From Bacillus subtilis subsp. subtilis (GTDB lineage: Bacteria; Pseudomonadota; Gammaproteobacteria; Xanthomonadales; Xanthomonadaceae): a DNA stretch of 64,000 bases. This document shows, piece by piece, positions 33,176-42,196 of the stretch. Under the pieces are notes generated by a model. That model searched no databases. It was given only the letters and a program-made list of their open reading frames with translations, and was not told where the DNA came from. Location: the NCBI GenBank assembly GCA_021733645.1, contig JAHREJ010000018.1, forward strand, positions 1 to 64,000, written 5' to 3'. The position numbers were made by a program, and so were the translations under genes. How positions within the stretch are numbered: position 1 is the stretch's first letter; each line of letters starts with the position of its first letter.

Positions 33176-34975
33176 TCAGCAATCGGGCTGCCAGCCACCG
33201 CGGCGTACCGCGGCCTGCAGGGCATCGGCCAGCAGGTCACTGTCGATGGGCTTGTGCAGCAGGCGATGGCCGCTGGCCGTGGCTTCGCGCAGGCCCTGCG
33301 CCGAGGTGTCGCCACTGAGGATGATGGCCGGCACCGCGCTGCCCAGGTAGTCCTGCAACAGGGCGATCGCCCGCGGTCCATCCATGCCGTCGCCCAGGCG
33401 ATGATCCACCAGCAGCACATCCACCAGCGCTGGCGCTTGGCGCTCTGCCTGCAGGTGTACGGCGAGCACGGCGCTGACGCTGCAGGCGGCATGCACGCGA
33501 TGGCCCCACAGCCGCAGCAGGCCGGCCACCGCTTCAAGCACCACCGCGTCGTCGTCCACCACCACGATGCCCAGCCCAACCGGCGCATCCGCTGCCGCCC
33601 GGGTGGCAGGCACCACCGGCACCGGAGCGACCCGTGGCATGCTCACCGTGACGCAGGTGCCCCGCCCCGGCGTGGAATGCAGCTGCAACCCGTGCCCGAG
33701 CAGCGTGGCGGTACGCCGCACGATCGCCAAGCCCAGCCCCAGGCCCTGCTCGCGGTCGCGCTGCGGGTTGTGCAGCTGTACGAACTCGTCAAACACCCGC
33801 GATTGCTGGTCCACTGCGATCCCCGGGCCGCTGTCGAGCACCTGGATCCGGATCTGGCCGGCCTGGCGGCGCACGCCCAGCAGTACGCCGCCGTGGCGGG
33901 TGTAGCGCAGCGCGTTGACCAGCAGGTTGTCCAGCATGCGCGTGAGCAGCACCGGGTCGGTGTCCACCCAGGCGCGCGTTCCCACCACCCGCCAGCGCAG
34001 GCCGCGCTGCACCGCCTGCGGCGCGTACTGGTGCTGCAACTGGTCCAGCAACGGCTGCAGCGGCATCGGTGCACGCGCCACCGCCACGACGCCGGCCTCC
34101 AGCCGCGACACGTCCAGCAGGCCGTTGAGCAGCCCGCTGACATTGGCGATGACCGCGCGCAGCCGCGCGGCCAATGTGCACGCCTCCACTGCCGAGAGCT
34201 GGCCGCGCTGGGCCAGCGTGGACAGCGCCGCCACGAACAGGCTCAGGGCGTGGATGGGCTGGCGCAGGTCGTGGCTGGCCGCCGCCAGGAAGCGCGATTT
34301 GGCCTGGTCGGCCGCCTGCGCCTTGTCGCGCTGCGCCTGCAGGTCTTCGATCAGGGCCAGGTTTTCAAAGCGCAGCCGCACCGTCTCCAGCATGCTGCGG
34401 TAGGTGATGCGGCTGTAATAGAGGTTGGCGGCAAACAGACACAGCACAAACACCAGGTAGGTGCGGTAGATCGCCCCGTCCTGCAGCAGCGCACTCACCG
34501 CGAACGGGGCCAGCAGGGCCACCAGCGTGCCGGCGTAGGCCGGTGGAAACGGCGACAGCGACGGCACCGCCCCGCACGACATGCCGGTCAGCACGATGCA
34601 GGTGAATGCCAGCAGGTGCGGATGGTCGGGCAGGAACGCAAAACCGCCCAGCGCCCCCCAGAGCAGCGCAGAGGTCCACGACAGCAGGCAGAAGCCCCAG
34701 ATCCAGCGACGCTCCACCCGGTGGCGGTCAGCGCGGGCGAAGTAGCGCCGCCAGAGCACCAGGCGGACGGCGGTCAACAACACGATCGCCGCGCACCACC
34801 CCACCAGCAGCCTGGCCGGCACCGTGCCCCACAGCACCGACGCCACCGGCAGCGGAATGGCCAGGTTGGCCAGCAGCACCGCAAAGGACTGCCGGTACAG
34901 CAGGTCGATCAGTGCCGACTGCAGCGAAGCACCCACCGGCTGGCCGGCCGCCCGGGCCGTCCGTTCGTTCTGCAT
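33176..34975 (-). CDS. Membrane hybrid sensor histidine kinase/response regulator
   Basis: This is a 599-residue hybrid kinase. The N-terminal part (about 28-188) has 6 or so hydrophobic helices and no large periplasmic loop. A short coiled coil (about 195-225) leads to a HisKA domain with phospho-acceptor His235 (ASHDLRQPIHALS), then a HATPase domain (DNLLVNALRYT; GLGLGLAIVRR). The C-terminal receiver (about 470-595) has VVVDDDAVV, the phospho-acceptor Asp in LLVDHRLGD, and Lys in LLHKPI. The ligand is unknown. No separate output regulator is adjacent, so phosphate must go to a distant partner. An SD-like GGGGA precedes the ATG. Confidence 0.92.
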   Translation of the reverse strand: MQNERTARAAGQPVGASLQSALIDLLYRQSFAVLLANLAIPLPVASVLWGTVPARLLVGWCAAIVLLTAVRLVLWRRYFARADRHRVERRWIWGFCLLSWTSALLWGALGGFAFLPDHPHLLAFTCIVLTGMSCGAVPSLSPFPPAYAGTLVALLAPFAVSALLQDGAIYRTYLVFVLCLFAANLYYSRITYRSMLETVRLRFENLALIEDLQAQRDKAQAADQAKSRFLAAASHDLRQPIHALSLFVAALSTLAQRGQLSAVEACTLAARLRAVIANVSGLLNGLLDVSRLEAGVVAVARAPMPLQPLLDQLQHQYAPQAVQRGLRWRVVGTRAWVDTDPVLLTRMLDNLLVNALRYTRHGGVLLGVRRQAGQIRIQVLDSGPGIAVDQQSRVFDEFVQLHNPQRDREQGLGLGLAIVRRTATLLGHGLQLHSTPGRGTCVTVSMPRVAPVPVVPATRAAADAPVGLGIVVVDDDAVVLEAVAGLLRLWGHRVHAACSVSAVLAVHLQAERQAPALVDVLLVDHRLGDGMDGPRAIALLQDYLGSAVPAIILSGDTSAQGLREATASGHRLLHKPIDSDLLADALQAAVRRGGWQPDC

Positions 34976-35042
34976 GCACTGTCCCCTGCACGGTGTCCGC
35001 CGCCGATGATGCCACCGAACCCGGCCTGCCCGCGGGCCGCCG

Positions 35043-35957
35043 CTAGGGCGAGGTCATCGGCGCGCCCGGGGACGGGGCGAACTGCAGCCGCGTCCACACC
35101 CCGTAATGGTCCGACGCCCAGCGCCCTTCGGCGTAGGGCTGGTCGAACAGCAACCGCGCTTCGCGCGCGAGCAGGCGGTCCTGCTGGAAGAAGATGTGAT
35201 CGATGCGCAGTGGCGCGTCGAAGTAGTGCCGGTTGAGCGTGCTGGCCTGGGCCAGTTCATTGTTGACGTGCACGCTGCCGAAACTGTCGCCGTACTGGTT
35301 GCGCAGCGCGCTCAGGTCGCCGGCATCGACCAGCGCGTTGAAGTCACCGGCAATCACCACCGGTGCGTCGCCGGCGGTCTGCGCGATGAACCCCAGCAGG
35401 TCGGCAACCTGTTCGCCGCGGATGCGGCTGCCGGTGTCGTCCGGGCGTTCGTTGAGGTGGGTGGCATATACATTGACGGGCTGGCCATCCACCTCGATGC
35501 GCAGGTGCGCCACGGTGCGGTAGTCGCCCAGCGGCGCCAGCAGGTGGTCGTTGCGCGCCAGGACCGGGCGCCGGGTCAGCAGCGCGTTGCCATAACGCTT
35601 GAAGCGGCCCGGCGGGTCGGTGGAGACGAACTGGTAGTCGTAGCCGAGCTTGCGCGCCAGCCAGGCGGCCTGGTTGCGCACGTGCGGCTTTTGGATCACT
35701 TCCTGCAGGGCGATGGCATCAGGGCGCAGTGCCTGCAGTTCGCGCAGGATCACCTTGCGCCGCGCCGGCCAGTCTTCGCGGTCGTGGTGCAGGTTGAAGG
35801 TAACCATGCTCATGCCCGCGGCAGCCGGGCTGGACGCCGGCGCTGGCGCTGGCACCGATACGGGGCCAGGGGTGGCCGCCACCGCGGCACCGGCCAGCAG
35901 CATCGCCGCGGCCAGCAGCCACGACGCCATCCGCGCGCACGCGCCGGGCAGGACCAT
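35043..35957 (-). CDS. Secreted endonuclease/exonuclease/phosphatase family protein
   Basis: This 304-residue secreted protein has a signal peptide (about 1-28), a Pro/Ala linker and an EEP (DNase I/sphingomyelinase-like) domain. The catalytic set is complete: Asn in TFNLHH, Glu in ALQEV, His in THLNE, Asp/Asn in GDFNA, Asp in RIDHIF and Asp-His in SDHYGV. It hydrolyses a phosphodiester, but whether of nucleic acid, lipid or sugar phosphate is unknown. The start overlaps the stop of the large upstream gene (TGATG; a GTG one codon earlier is also possible), so it is translationally tied to the carbohydrate operon. A catalytically dead relative is encoded at 21114. Confidence 0.9.
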   Translation of the reverse strand: MVLPGACARMASWLLAAAMLLAGAAVAATPGPVSVPAPAPASSPAAAGMSMVTFNLHHDREDWPARRKVILRELQALRPDAIALQEVIQKPHVRNQAAWLARKLGYDYQFVSTDPPGRFKRYGNALLTRRPVLARNDHLLAPLGDYRTVAHLRIEVDGQPVNVYATHLNERPDDTGSRIRGEQVADLLGFIAQTAGDAPVVIAGDFNALVDAGDLSALRNQYGDSFGSVHVNNELAQASTLNRHYFDAPLRIDHIFFQQDRLLAREARLLFDQPYAEGRWASDHYGVWTRLQFAPSPGAPMTSP

Positions 35958-38900
35958 CACGGTCCCTTGCGTTCGGCGCGCCGCACCGCCGAAGGCACGT
36001 CGATTTCAACCCGGGCCGGGACCTCGGTGATGCGCAGCTCACCGTTCAACCACTGCGCCGGTTCGCCATTGATGGTGGTGTCGCCGGGTTCACCCGTATA
36101 GGGCCACGGCAGGATCACCCCGCCGTGTGGCACCACCAGTCCGGCCGAGAGCTCCAGCACCAGCTGTTTGTCACTGCGGCTGAGTGCGTAGCCGAGCTGG
36201 CCGTTGGGCGTGCGCAGGCCCTTGATGGCCACGCCCTTGCCCTCCAGCCAGCGCGTTGGCACGCCGGCGGCCAGTACCAGGCTGTCATCGACGTCGCGGT
36301 TGTAGGCGAACATGTCCAGTGCCGAGCGCACGAAGTCCGAGGCCACCCAGGCATGCGGCAGGTCGCCGACGAAGAACGGTTTGCGCGGCGTGTGCGAGAC
36401 CACTTCGGCCCACTGGTTCCAGGCTTGCGGCGTGCGGTCCTTGAAGAAGAACTCCGTGGCCTGCCAGGCACGGTCACGCCAACCCAGGCGCACGAACGCG
36501 GCCACGTTGCGCCACTCGTAGGGGGTGTAATCCTTCCACTCGCGCTTGCCGTCGCGGCGCTCCACGAACTGCGTCCAATAGCGCTCGAAGGTGTTGTCCA
36601 GATACGGCTGCGGCAGCCGGCCCTGCTCGCCACCGGGGGCCAATGCGATGGTGGTGGAGGTCGCGTCGAAGTCGCCCAGTTCGGCAGCACCGGGCAGGTA
36701 GTCGATCTTGTGCAGCTTCACGGCTGCCTGCAGCGAAGCCTGCAGGTCATCGCGGAACTGGTCGCGCGATTCACTGATCTGCAGTGCCTCGACCTTGCCC
36801 AGCGTGGTGGCGATGGTGGCCGCGTCCTTGTAGCCGCGCAGCGCCCAGAAATTGTCCCAGTACGAATGCATCGGCTTGGCCGAATAGCCTTCATGGCTGA
36901 TCGACACCGGCATCATCCCGTAGAAGGCCGGGTTGCGCGCGCGGTTGTCCTCGGTGCGTTCGCTCAGGCGCAGCTGCTCCATGTAGGTGTAGGCCCCCTG
37001 CACGTGCGGCCACATCAGCTCCAGGAAAGTGCTGTCGCCGGTGTAGCGCCAGTACTCGGCGATGTTGAAGATCAGTTCGCCGTGGCTGTCGTTTTCGGGC
37101 ACCGGGTCGCTGCCGCGCGAATCGACGCAGCACGGCACCTTGCCGGTCTCGAACTGGTGCGGGGCATACCAGGTGACGTAGTCACGCACCGCGTCGCTGC
37201 GGCCCATGCGCAGCAGGCCTTCGGAGATCATCGCGCCATCGCGGATCCAGCTGCGCGAATAGGAGCGCGTGCCGGGCTGGATGCTCGGCCCGATCCGCGA
37301 GATCAGCATGTGCGCCAGTGCCGTGCGCAGGGTATCGGCGAGCGGCTTGCCGGCCGCCGGCACCTGCAGGCTGACTTGGTCCAGCTTGGTCCGCCACATC
37401 GATGCCACCGCCTGCTGGGCCTTGGCCGCATCGAAGTCCTTGGGCATGGTCCAGCTACCGGTCTGCGGCAGCACGATGGCCACCTCGCGGCTCTGGCCCG
37501 GCTGCAGCGTCCAGCGGTACACCAGCGCACCGGACGCCAGCCCGGTGGGATCGCGCACCTCGGTGGTGGCCGGCAGTTTGCCGCTGGCCAGGTGCAGCAC
37601 GTCCAGCTTGCCGTCGAAGGTGGTGGCGAAGGTGGCATCCGGGGCCTGCGCCGGGTACAACCGCGGGGTGCCGTTGACCTCCACGTCGGTGGCATCCACC
37701 GACAGGTTGTCGATACGGCTGAAGCCCCCTACGGTGTTGAGGAACTGGGTGGGCGGGTTGACCTGCCACGGGCGCACGGCCAGCGCCAGGGTGTACTCGT
37801 GGGCGACCTTGTCCGGGTTGCGCAGGGTGTAGCGACCCACCAGCTGCGCCTTGTCCGGGGTGCCCTGGACGAAGCCGGTCACCTTCAATGCGGCCTTGTC
37901 GTGCTGCCAGTCCACGCTGGCGATGGGCAGGTAATCATCCTGCAGCGACTGGGTGCTGGTCACATCGGCCCAACTCAGCAGCGTCTTGCCGTCCACCCCC
38001 ACGAAAGGTTCGACGCTGAAGCTGGCCTTGGCCACTTCCAGCGCGCCGTCTTCGCCGATCAGCGCCTGTTCGCGACCGCCATCCAGGCCCAGCAGGGTCC
38101 AGTACGGCTGTTGCCCACTGAACCCGCGCGGCACCGAACCACGTGGCAGGTCGGCACCGACCGAGCGGATGAAATCATTCGGGGTGGCGGCGAAGTCGAG
38201 CGGCTTCAGCGAAATGTCGCGGATGCCGTAGCGCCAGCTCGGGCCGCCTTTCAGGTCAAAACGCAGGTAGCGGGCCTCGGTATCGGGCAACGCCAGCCAG
38301 TCGCGGTCGCCACCGCCGCCGACCACCTCGCGCACTTCCTTCCAGCTGCGTCCGTCCTGCGAGGTGCGCACCACGTAGCGGGTGGCTTCCAGGCCAGGCA
38401 GCCACTGGATCACCGCGCCGCCGAACTCGCGCACCTTGTGCAGGTCCAGGCTGATGGTCTGCTCGGCCACCCCGCCACTGATCCACACCGTGTCCGGTTT
38501 GCCATCGGCAATGCGGCTCTGCAGCGCGGTGGCGGTGTCGGCAATCACCGATGGGGTCAGCGCCGAGGTGTCCATCGGCGGCAGGCCCTGCAGCGTAAGG
38601 CGGTCGAAGCAGACCGTGCCCTTGCCGCCGACCTTGCTGTAGATCGTGAATTCAATCGCGGCGCTGCGGGTAAGCGTGGTTTCCTTGCCCGGCCCCCAGG
38701 CCTTGTCGATCTGGCGCGCGCGGTACTGCACCGTGCTCCACGCCTTGGGGAAGGTGTAACCGGGCCGATTGACCCACCACACATTGTCGCCGCTGGCGTC
38801 GATCAGCTTGAACTGCAGGTCGTTGGCTGGCGAATCACCGCGCAGCTGCAGCCCGAACTGGTAGTTGGCCGGGTACTCGATGCCCAGCTCGCGGCGGATG

Positions 38901-39142
38901 CCGACGTAGCCGGACACCTCGTGGAAGTCGTAGTCCACGCACAGCGCGCGACCGCCGCCGCTGCCCACCACGCTGCGCAGCGAACCACTGACCTGGTCGG
39001 ACACCACCAGTTTCCAGGGGGCCATGTCGTCGAAGTTGTCCAGCACCTTCGGTGCCGGCAACGGGGCCGGCGCGGCGGCCGGGGCCGCCATCGACCATAT
39101 CAGCCCAAGACCCAGACCCACCGCGACGACGGCATGTTTCAC
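35957..39142 (-). CDS. Large secreted discoidin-domain protein with a glycosidase-like C-terminal half
   Basis: This 1061-residue secreted protein has a signal peptide (about 1-25), then a carbohydrate-binding-like beta domain (about 30-200) and a discoidin (F5/8 type C)-like region (about 210-320; GLEATRYVVRTSQDGRSW). The rest looks like a beta-sandwich followed by an (alpha/alpha)6-type toroid (about 620-960; IRDGAMISEGLLRMG, ENDSHGELIFNIAEYWRYTG), as found in several glycoside hydrolases. The exact GH family is not identified, nor are the acids. The start is GTG at 39142, overlapping the permease stop by 4 bases. Context (ABC transporter, TonB receptor, glycosidase) suggests it acts on a polysaccharide or glycoconjugate. 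Confidence 0.8.
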   Translation of the reverse strand: MKHAVVAVGLGLGLIWSMAAPAAAPAPLPAPKVLDNFDDMAPWKLVVSDQVSGSLRSVVGSGGGRALCVDYDFHEVSGYVGIRRELGIEYPANYQFGLQLRGDSPANDLQFKLIDASGDNVWWVNRPGYTFPKAWSTVQYRARQIDKAWGPGKETTLTRSAAIEFTIYSKVGGKGTVCFDRLTLQGLPPMDTSALTPSVIADTATALQSRIADGKPDTVWISGGVAEQTISLDLHKVREFGGAVIQWLPGLEATRYVVRTSQDGRSWKEVREVVGGGGDRDWLALPDTEARYLRFDLKGGPSWRYGIRDISLKPLDFAATPNDFIRSVGADLPRGSVPRGFSGQQPYWTLLGLDGGREQALIGEDGALEVAKASFSVEPFVGVDGKTLLSWADVTSTQSLQDDYLPIASVDWQHDKAALKVTGFVQGTPDKAQLVGRYTLRNPDKVAHEYTLALAVRPWQVNPPTQFLNTVGGFSRIDNLSVDATDVEVNGTPRLYPAQAPDATFATTFDGKLDVLHLASGKLPATTEVRDPTGLASGALVYRWTLQPGQSREVAIVLPQTGSWTMPKDFDAAKAQQAVASMWRTKLDQVSLQVPAAGKPLADTLRTALAHMLISRIGPSIQPGTRSYSRSWIRDGAMISEGLLRMGRSDAVRDYVTWYAPHQFETGKVPCCVDSRGSDPVPENDSHGELIFNIAEYWRYTGDSTFLELMWPHVQGAYTYMEQLRLSERTEDNRARNPAFYGMMPVSISHEGYSAKPMHSYWDNFWALRGYKDAATIATTLGKVEALQISESRDQFRDDLQASLQAAVKLHKIDYLPGAAELGDFDATSTTIALAPGGEQGRLPQPYLDNTFERYWTQFVERRDGKREWKDYTPYEWRNVAAFVRLGWRDRAWQATEFFFKDRTPQAWNQWAEVVSHTPRKPFFVGDLPHAWVASDFVRSALDMFAYNRDVDDSLVLAAGVPTRWLEGKGVAIKGLRTPNGQLGYALSRSDKQLVLELSAGLVVPHGGVILPWPYTGEPGDTTINGEPAQWLNGELRITEVPARVEIDVPSAVRRAERKGP

Positions 39143-39975
39143 CCTTTGACACTCCCCAGCAGCAGACCTTGAATGTAGTAACGCTGCAATGCCAGGAACA
39201 GCAGCAGCACCGGCACCACCGTAACCACCGCGCCGGCCATCATCATTTCCACGTCCATGATGTGTTCGCGCGACAAGGTGGCCAGGGCGACCGGCAAAGT
39301 GTAGTGCTCCTGGTCGGTCAACACGATCAACGGCCACATGAAATCGTTCCAGGCGCCCATGAAGGTGAAGATCGACAGGGTGACCAGCACCGGCTTGAGC
39401 ATCGGCAGCACGATCTGGAAGAAGATGCGCATCTCCCCTGCCCCGTCGATGCGCGCCGCTTCGAGCAGCTCATCGGGGATGGACCGCGCGTACTGGCGCA
39501 CCAGGAAGATGCCGAACACGCTGGCCAGCGCCGGCACGATCACCCCGCCAAAGCTGTTGACCAGGCCCAGCTGCTTCATCAGCAGGAACAGCGGCAGCAT
39601 GGCCACCTGCGCCGGGATCACCAACGCGGCCAGCAGCACCTGGAAGATGCGCTCGCGACCGGCGAAGCGCAGCTTGGCAAACGCATAGCCGGCCATCGTG
39701 TTGAGCAGCAGCGAACCCAGGGTGATCGCCAGCGACACCCCCAGGCTGTTGACGAAGTTGTTGCCCATGCCGGTGCGCGCGAACAACTCATGGTAGTTGG
39801 CGGTGGTCACCGAGGACGGCAGCAGCGGCGGCGGGAAATGCGCCGCTTCGCCGGTGGGCATGAACGACACCGACAGCATCCACAACAGCGGCGCCAGGCT
39901 GACCAGCGCCAGTACCGTCAGGCCCCCATTGATCCACCACGCATGCCAGCGCGACTGGCCGATTTCACGACTCAT
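39139..39975 (-). CDS. Carbohydrate ABC transporter permease (MalG type)
   Basis: This 278-residue inner-membrane permease has six hydrophobic segments and the ABC-permease EAA loop EAARIDGAGEMRIFFQIVLP (about 185-204), which docks the ATPase. It is the MalG-like member of the CUT1 sugar-importer family. It overlaps the preceding permease gene by 4 bases (ATGA) and the next gene by 4 bases (GTGA). Earlier in-frame codons are non-family, so the start is at 39975. No ATP-binding subunit gene is in the locus. Confidence 0.93.
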   Translation of the reverse strand: MSREIGQSRWHAWWINGGLTVLALVSLAPLLWMLSVSFMPTGEAAHFPPPLLPSSVTTANYHELFARTGMGNNFVNSLGVSLAITLGSLLLNTMAGYAFAKLRFAGRERIFQVLLAALVIPAQVAMLPLFLLMKQLGLVNSFGGVIVPALASVFGIFLVRQYARSIPDELLEAARIDGAGEMRIFFQIVLPMLKPVLVTLSIFTFMGAWNDFMWPLIVLTDQEHYTLPVALATLSREHIMDVEMMMAGAVVTVVPVLLLFLALQRYYIQGLLLGSVKG

Positions 39976-40853
39976 ACCAACTGCCTCTTGCGGCCGAAAC
40001 GCAGCATGACGCTGGTGACGGCCAGGATGATCAGGAACAGCAGGAACGCCACCGCCGACGCACGGCCCAGGTTCCACCACTTGAAGCCTTCCTCGAACAT
40101 GAAATACAGCACGCTGACGGTGCTCTGCAGGGGGTCGCCGCGGGTCATCACGTAGGGTTCGGCGAACAGCTGGAAGTAGCCCGATACGGTAATCACCCCC
40201 ACCACCAGCAGCACCGGGCCGAGCATCGGCAGGGTGATGTGCAGGAACTGCTTCCAGCGCGAGGCGCCGTCGATGCGTGCGGCCTCGTACAGGTCATGCG
40301 GAATGGCCTGCAGGCCGGCCAGGAAGATGACCATGTTGTAGCCGAAGTTCTTCCACACCGCGAACAACATGATGGTCGGCATGGCCCAGTTGGGATCGCC
40401 GAGCCAGTCGATCGGATTGATCCCGAGGTGGCCCAGCCCGTAGTTGACCAGGCCGTAGCTGGTGTGGAACAGGTAACGCCAGATCACCGCCACCGCCACC
40501 AGCGTGGTCACCACCGGGGCGAACAGCGCGGTGCGGAACAGTGCCTTGAAGCGTGCGGCCGGCGCGTTCAGCAGGATCGCCGCGCCCAGGGAAACGCCGA
40601 TGGACATCGGCACGCCCACGATCACGAAATACGTGGTGTTCCACAGTGACTTCCAGAACATCGGGGTCTGCAGCAGGTCGATGTAGTTGCCCAGCCCGAC
40701 AAACCGCAGGTTGCCGCCATCGGCCAGCGCGTACAGGTCGAAGTCGGTGATGCTCAGTGCCAACGCCGAAAACACCGGCAGGCCGAAGAACACGCCGATG
40801 ACCAGGATGGCCGGGCCGGCGAACAGCCAGCCGGCAAGCGAACGCTGCTTCAT
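39972..40853 (-). CDS. Carbohydrate ABC transporter permease (MalF/UgpA type)
   Basis: This 293-residue CUT1-family permease has six membrane segments and the EAA loop EAARIDGASRWKQFLHITLP (about 195-214). It would pair with the MalG-type permease encoded next to it to form the membrane channel for an oligosaccharide handed over by the binding protein. It overlaps its neighbours by 4 bases on each side, showing a tightly coupled operon. Confidence 0.93.
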   Translation of the reverse strand: MKQRSLAGWLFAGPAILVIGVFFGLPVFSALALSITDFDLYALADGGNLRFVGLGNYIDLLQTPMFWKSLWNTTYFVIVGVPMSIGVSLGAAILLNAPAARFKALFRTALFAPVVTTLVAVAVIWRYLFHTSYGLVNYGLGHLGINPIDWLGDPNWAMPTIMLFAVWKNFGYNMVIFLAGLQAIPHDLYEAARIDGASRWKQFLHITLPMLGPVLLVVGVITVSGYFQLFAEPYVMTRGDPLQSTVSVLYFMFEEGFKWWNLGRASAVAFLLFLIILAVTSVMLRFGRKRQLV

Positions 40854-42193
40854 GGGGTTGCTCCGTCGGCCACCGCACTGGAATGCACGCCTGGACCGGC
40901 GGCCTTCTCCTGTGCATCGCGCTCATGCATCCAACGGCGCTTGGCGAGGACCTTGTCCACGCGTTTGTCCAGTTCCTTCACTGCCACATCCTGATCAAGG
41001 CCACCACGCACCACCTGTTCGGTGATGATCCGCATTTCCTGCACGATCCGCTCCCACTCCAGCACCTTGGGGGTCGGTTTGACCCGCTCGAGCTGGTCGC
41101 GGAACGGCTGCGCCAGCGGGTCGTTGGCCAGCGAGGGATATTCCCAGGTGCTGCGCCGCGGCGGCAGGTCGCCGATGATGGAGTGGAAGCGCTCCTGGAT
41201 CGCCGGGCGCGACAGGAACTCGATCAGCTTCCACGACGCTTCCTTCTGCTGCGAGGACCGGAAGATCACCAGGCTGGTGCCACCGGCGATGCCGGCGCCG
41301 GGGCCATCCGGGCCGGGCAGCGCGGCGGTGCCCCACTGGCCTTCCAGTTCCTTGGGCTGCAGCTTCTTGAACTCGCGGATATTCCACGGGCCGGACAGGT
41401 AGAACACGTTGAAACCGCGGAAGAACTCATCCCACACATTGGAGATCTGGGTTTCGGACATGCGCGGCGCCCAGCCCTGGGCGAACATGTTTTCGTAGAA
41501 GCCCAGCGTGCGGCGGAACCCGGGGCTGCTGAAATTGCCGCGGGTATCGTCATCGCGCAGCAGCGGATCGGGTTGTTGCAGGGCAAAGGACAACTGCTGC
41601 TCGAACTCGTTGATCGGCATCAGCACCGCGTAGCGCTTGGGACCCTGCATCTTCTTGATCGCGGCCATCATGGTGTTCCACTCGTCCCAGGTGCGCGGCG
41701 GGTGGTCGAAACCGGCTTTGGCCAACAGGTCCTTGCGGTAGTAAAGCAGGCGCGTGTCCACATACCACGGCACCCCGACCAGTTCATCGTGGACCACGTT
41801 GGTGTCCCAGATGCCCTGGAAATAATCGGCCGGGTCCACCACCCTGGACTTGGCCACGTAAGGCTGCAGCGGCACCAGCGTATTGAGTTCGGCAAATTCG
41901 GGGATCCAGGTGTTGCCAAGCTGGCACACATCCGGCAGCCCATCGGCGGCAAAGGCGGTCAGCAGCTTCTCGTGCGCGGCGGTCCACGGAATGTTCTGCA
42001 CATCGACATGGATGCCGGGGTTTTCCGCCTCGAACTCCTCGATCAGGCCGCTGACCACTTCGGCTTCGCGGCCCATCGCCCAGAAGCGCACGGTGACCCC
42101 TTCGGGCTCTTTCCGGCAGGCACTCAACAACACACTGCCAACCAGCAGCAGCAACAGGCTCAACCCCAGCTTCGGGCGCGACATCGATGGCAC
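40850..42193 (-). CDS. Sugar ABC transporter substrate-binding lipoprotein
   Basis: This 447-residue CUT1-type solute-binding protein has a lipoprotein signal (VLLSAC, Cys26) and the bilobal sugar-binding fold. RFWAMGREAEVVSGLIEEFEAENPG at about 36-60 and the C-terminal EFLSRPAIQERFHSIIGDLPPR fit the family. It captures an oligosaccharide in the periplasm for the two downstream permeases. The start is GTG at 42193, with GGGGAAG spaced 6 bases; an ATG three codons later is also possible. It begins 3 bases after the hydrolase gene ends. Confidence 0.92.
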   Translation of the reverse strand: MPSMSRPKLGLSLLLLLVGSVLLSACRKEPEGVTVRFWAMGREAEVVSGLIEEFEAENPGIHVDVQNIPWTAAHEKLLTAFAADGLPDVCQLGNTWIPEFAELNTLVPLQPYVAKSRVVDPADYFQGIWDTNVVHDELVGVPWYVDTRLLYYRKDLLAKAGFDHPPRTWDEWNTMMAAIKKMQGPKRYAVLMPINEFEQQLSFALQQPDPLLRDDDTRGNFSSPGFRRTLGFYENMFAQGWAPRMSETQISNVWDEFFRGFNVFYLSGPWNIREFKKLQPKELEGQWGTAALPGPDGPGAGIAGGTSLVIFRSSQQKEASWKLIEFLSRPAIQERFHSIIGDLPPRRSTWEYPSLANDPLAQPFRDQLERVKPTPKVLEWERIVQEMRIITEQVVRGGLDQDVAVKELDKRVDKVLAKRRWMHERDAQEKAAGPGVHSSAVADGATP

Positions 42194-42196
42194 TGC

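Noticed and set aside
36125..39172. A 1015-codon plus-strand frame antisense to the large secreted protein gene
   Set aside because: Composition is that of a GC-rich shadow frame; the opposite strand encodes a protein with a signal peptide and operon overlaps.
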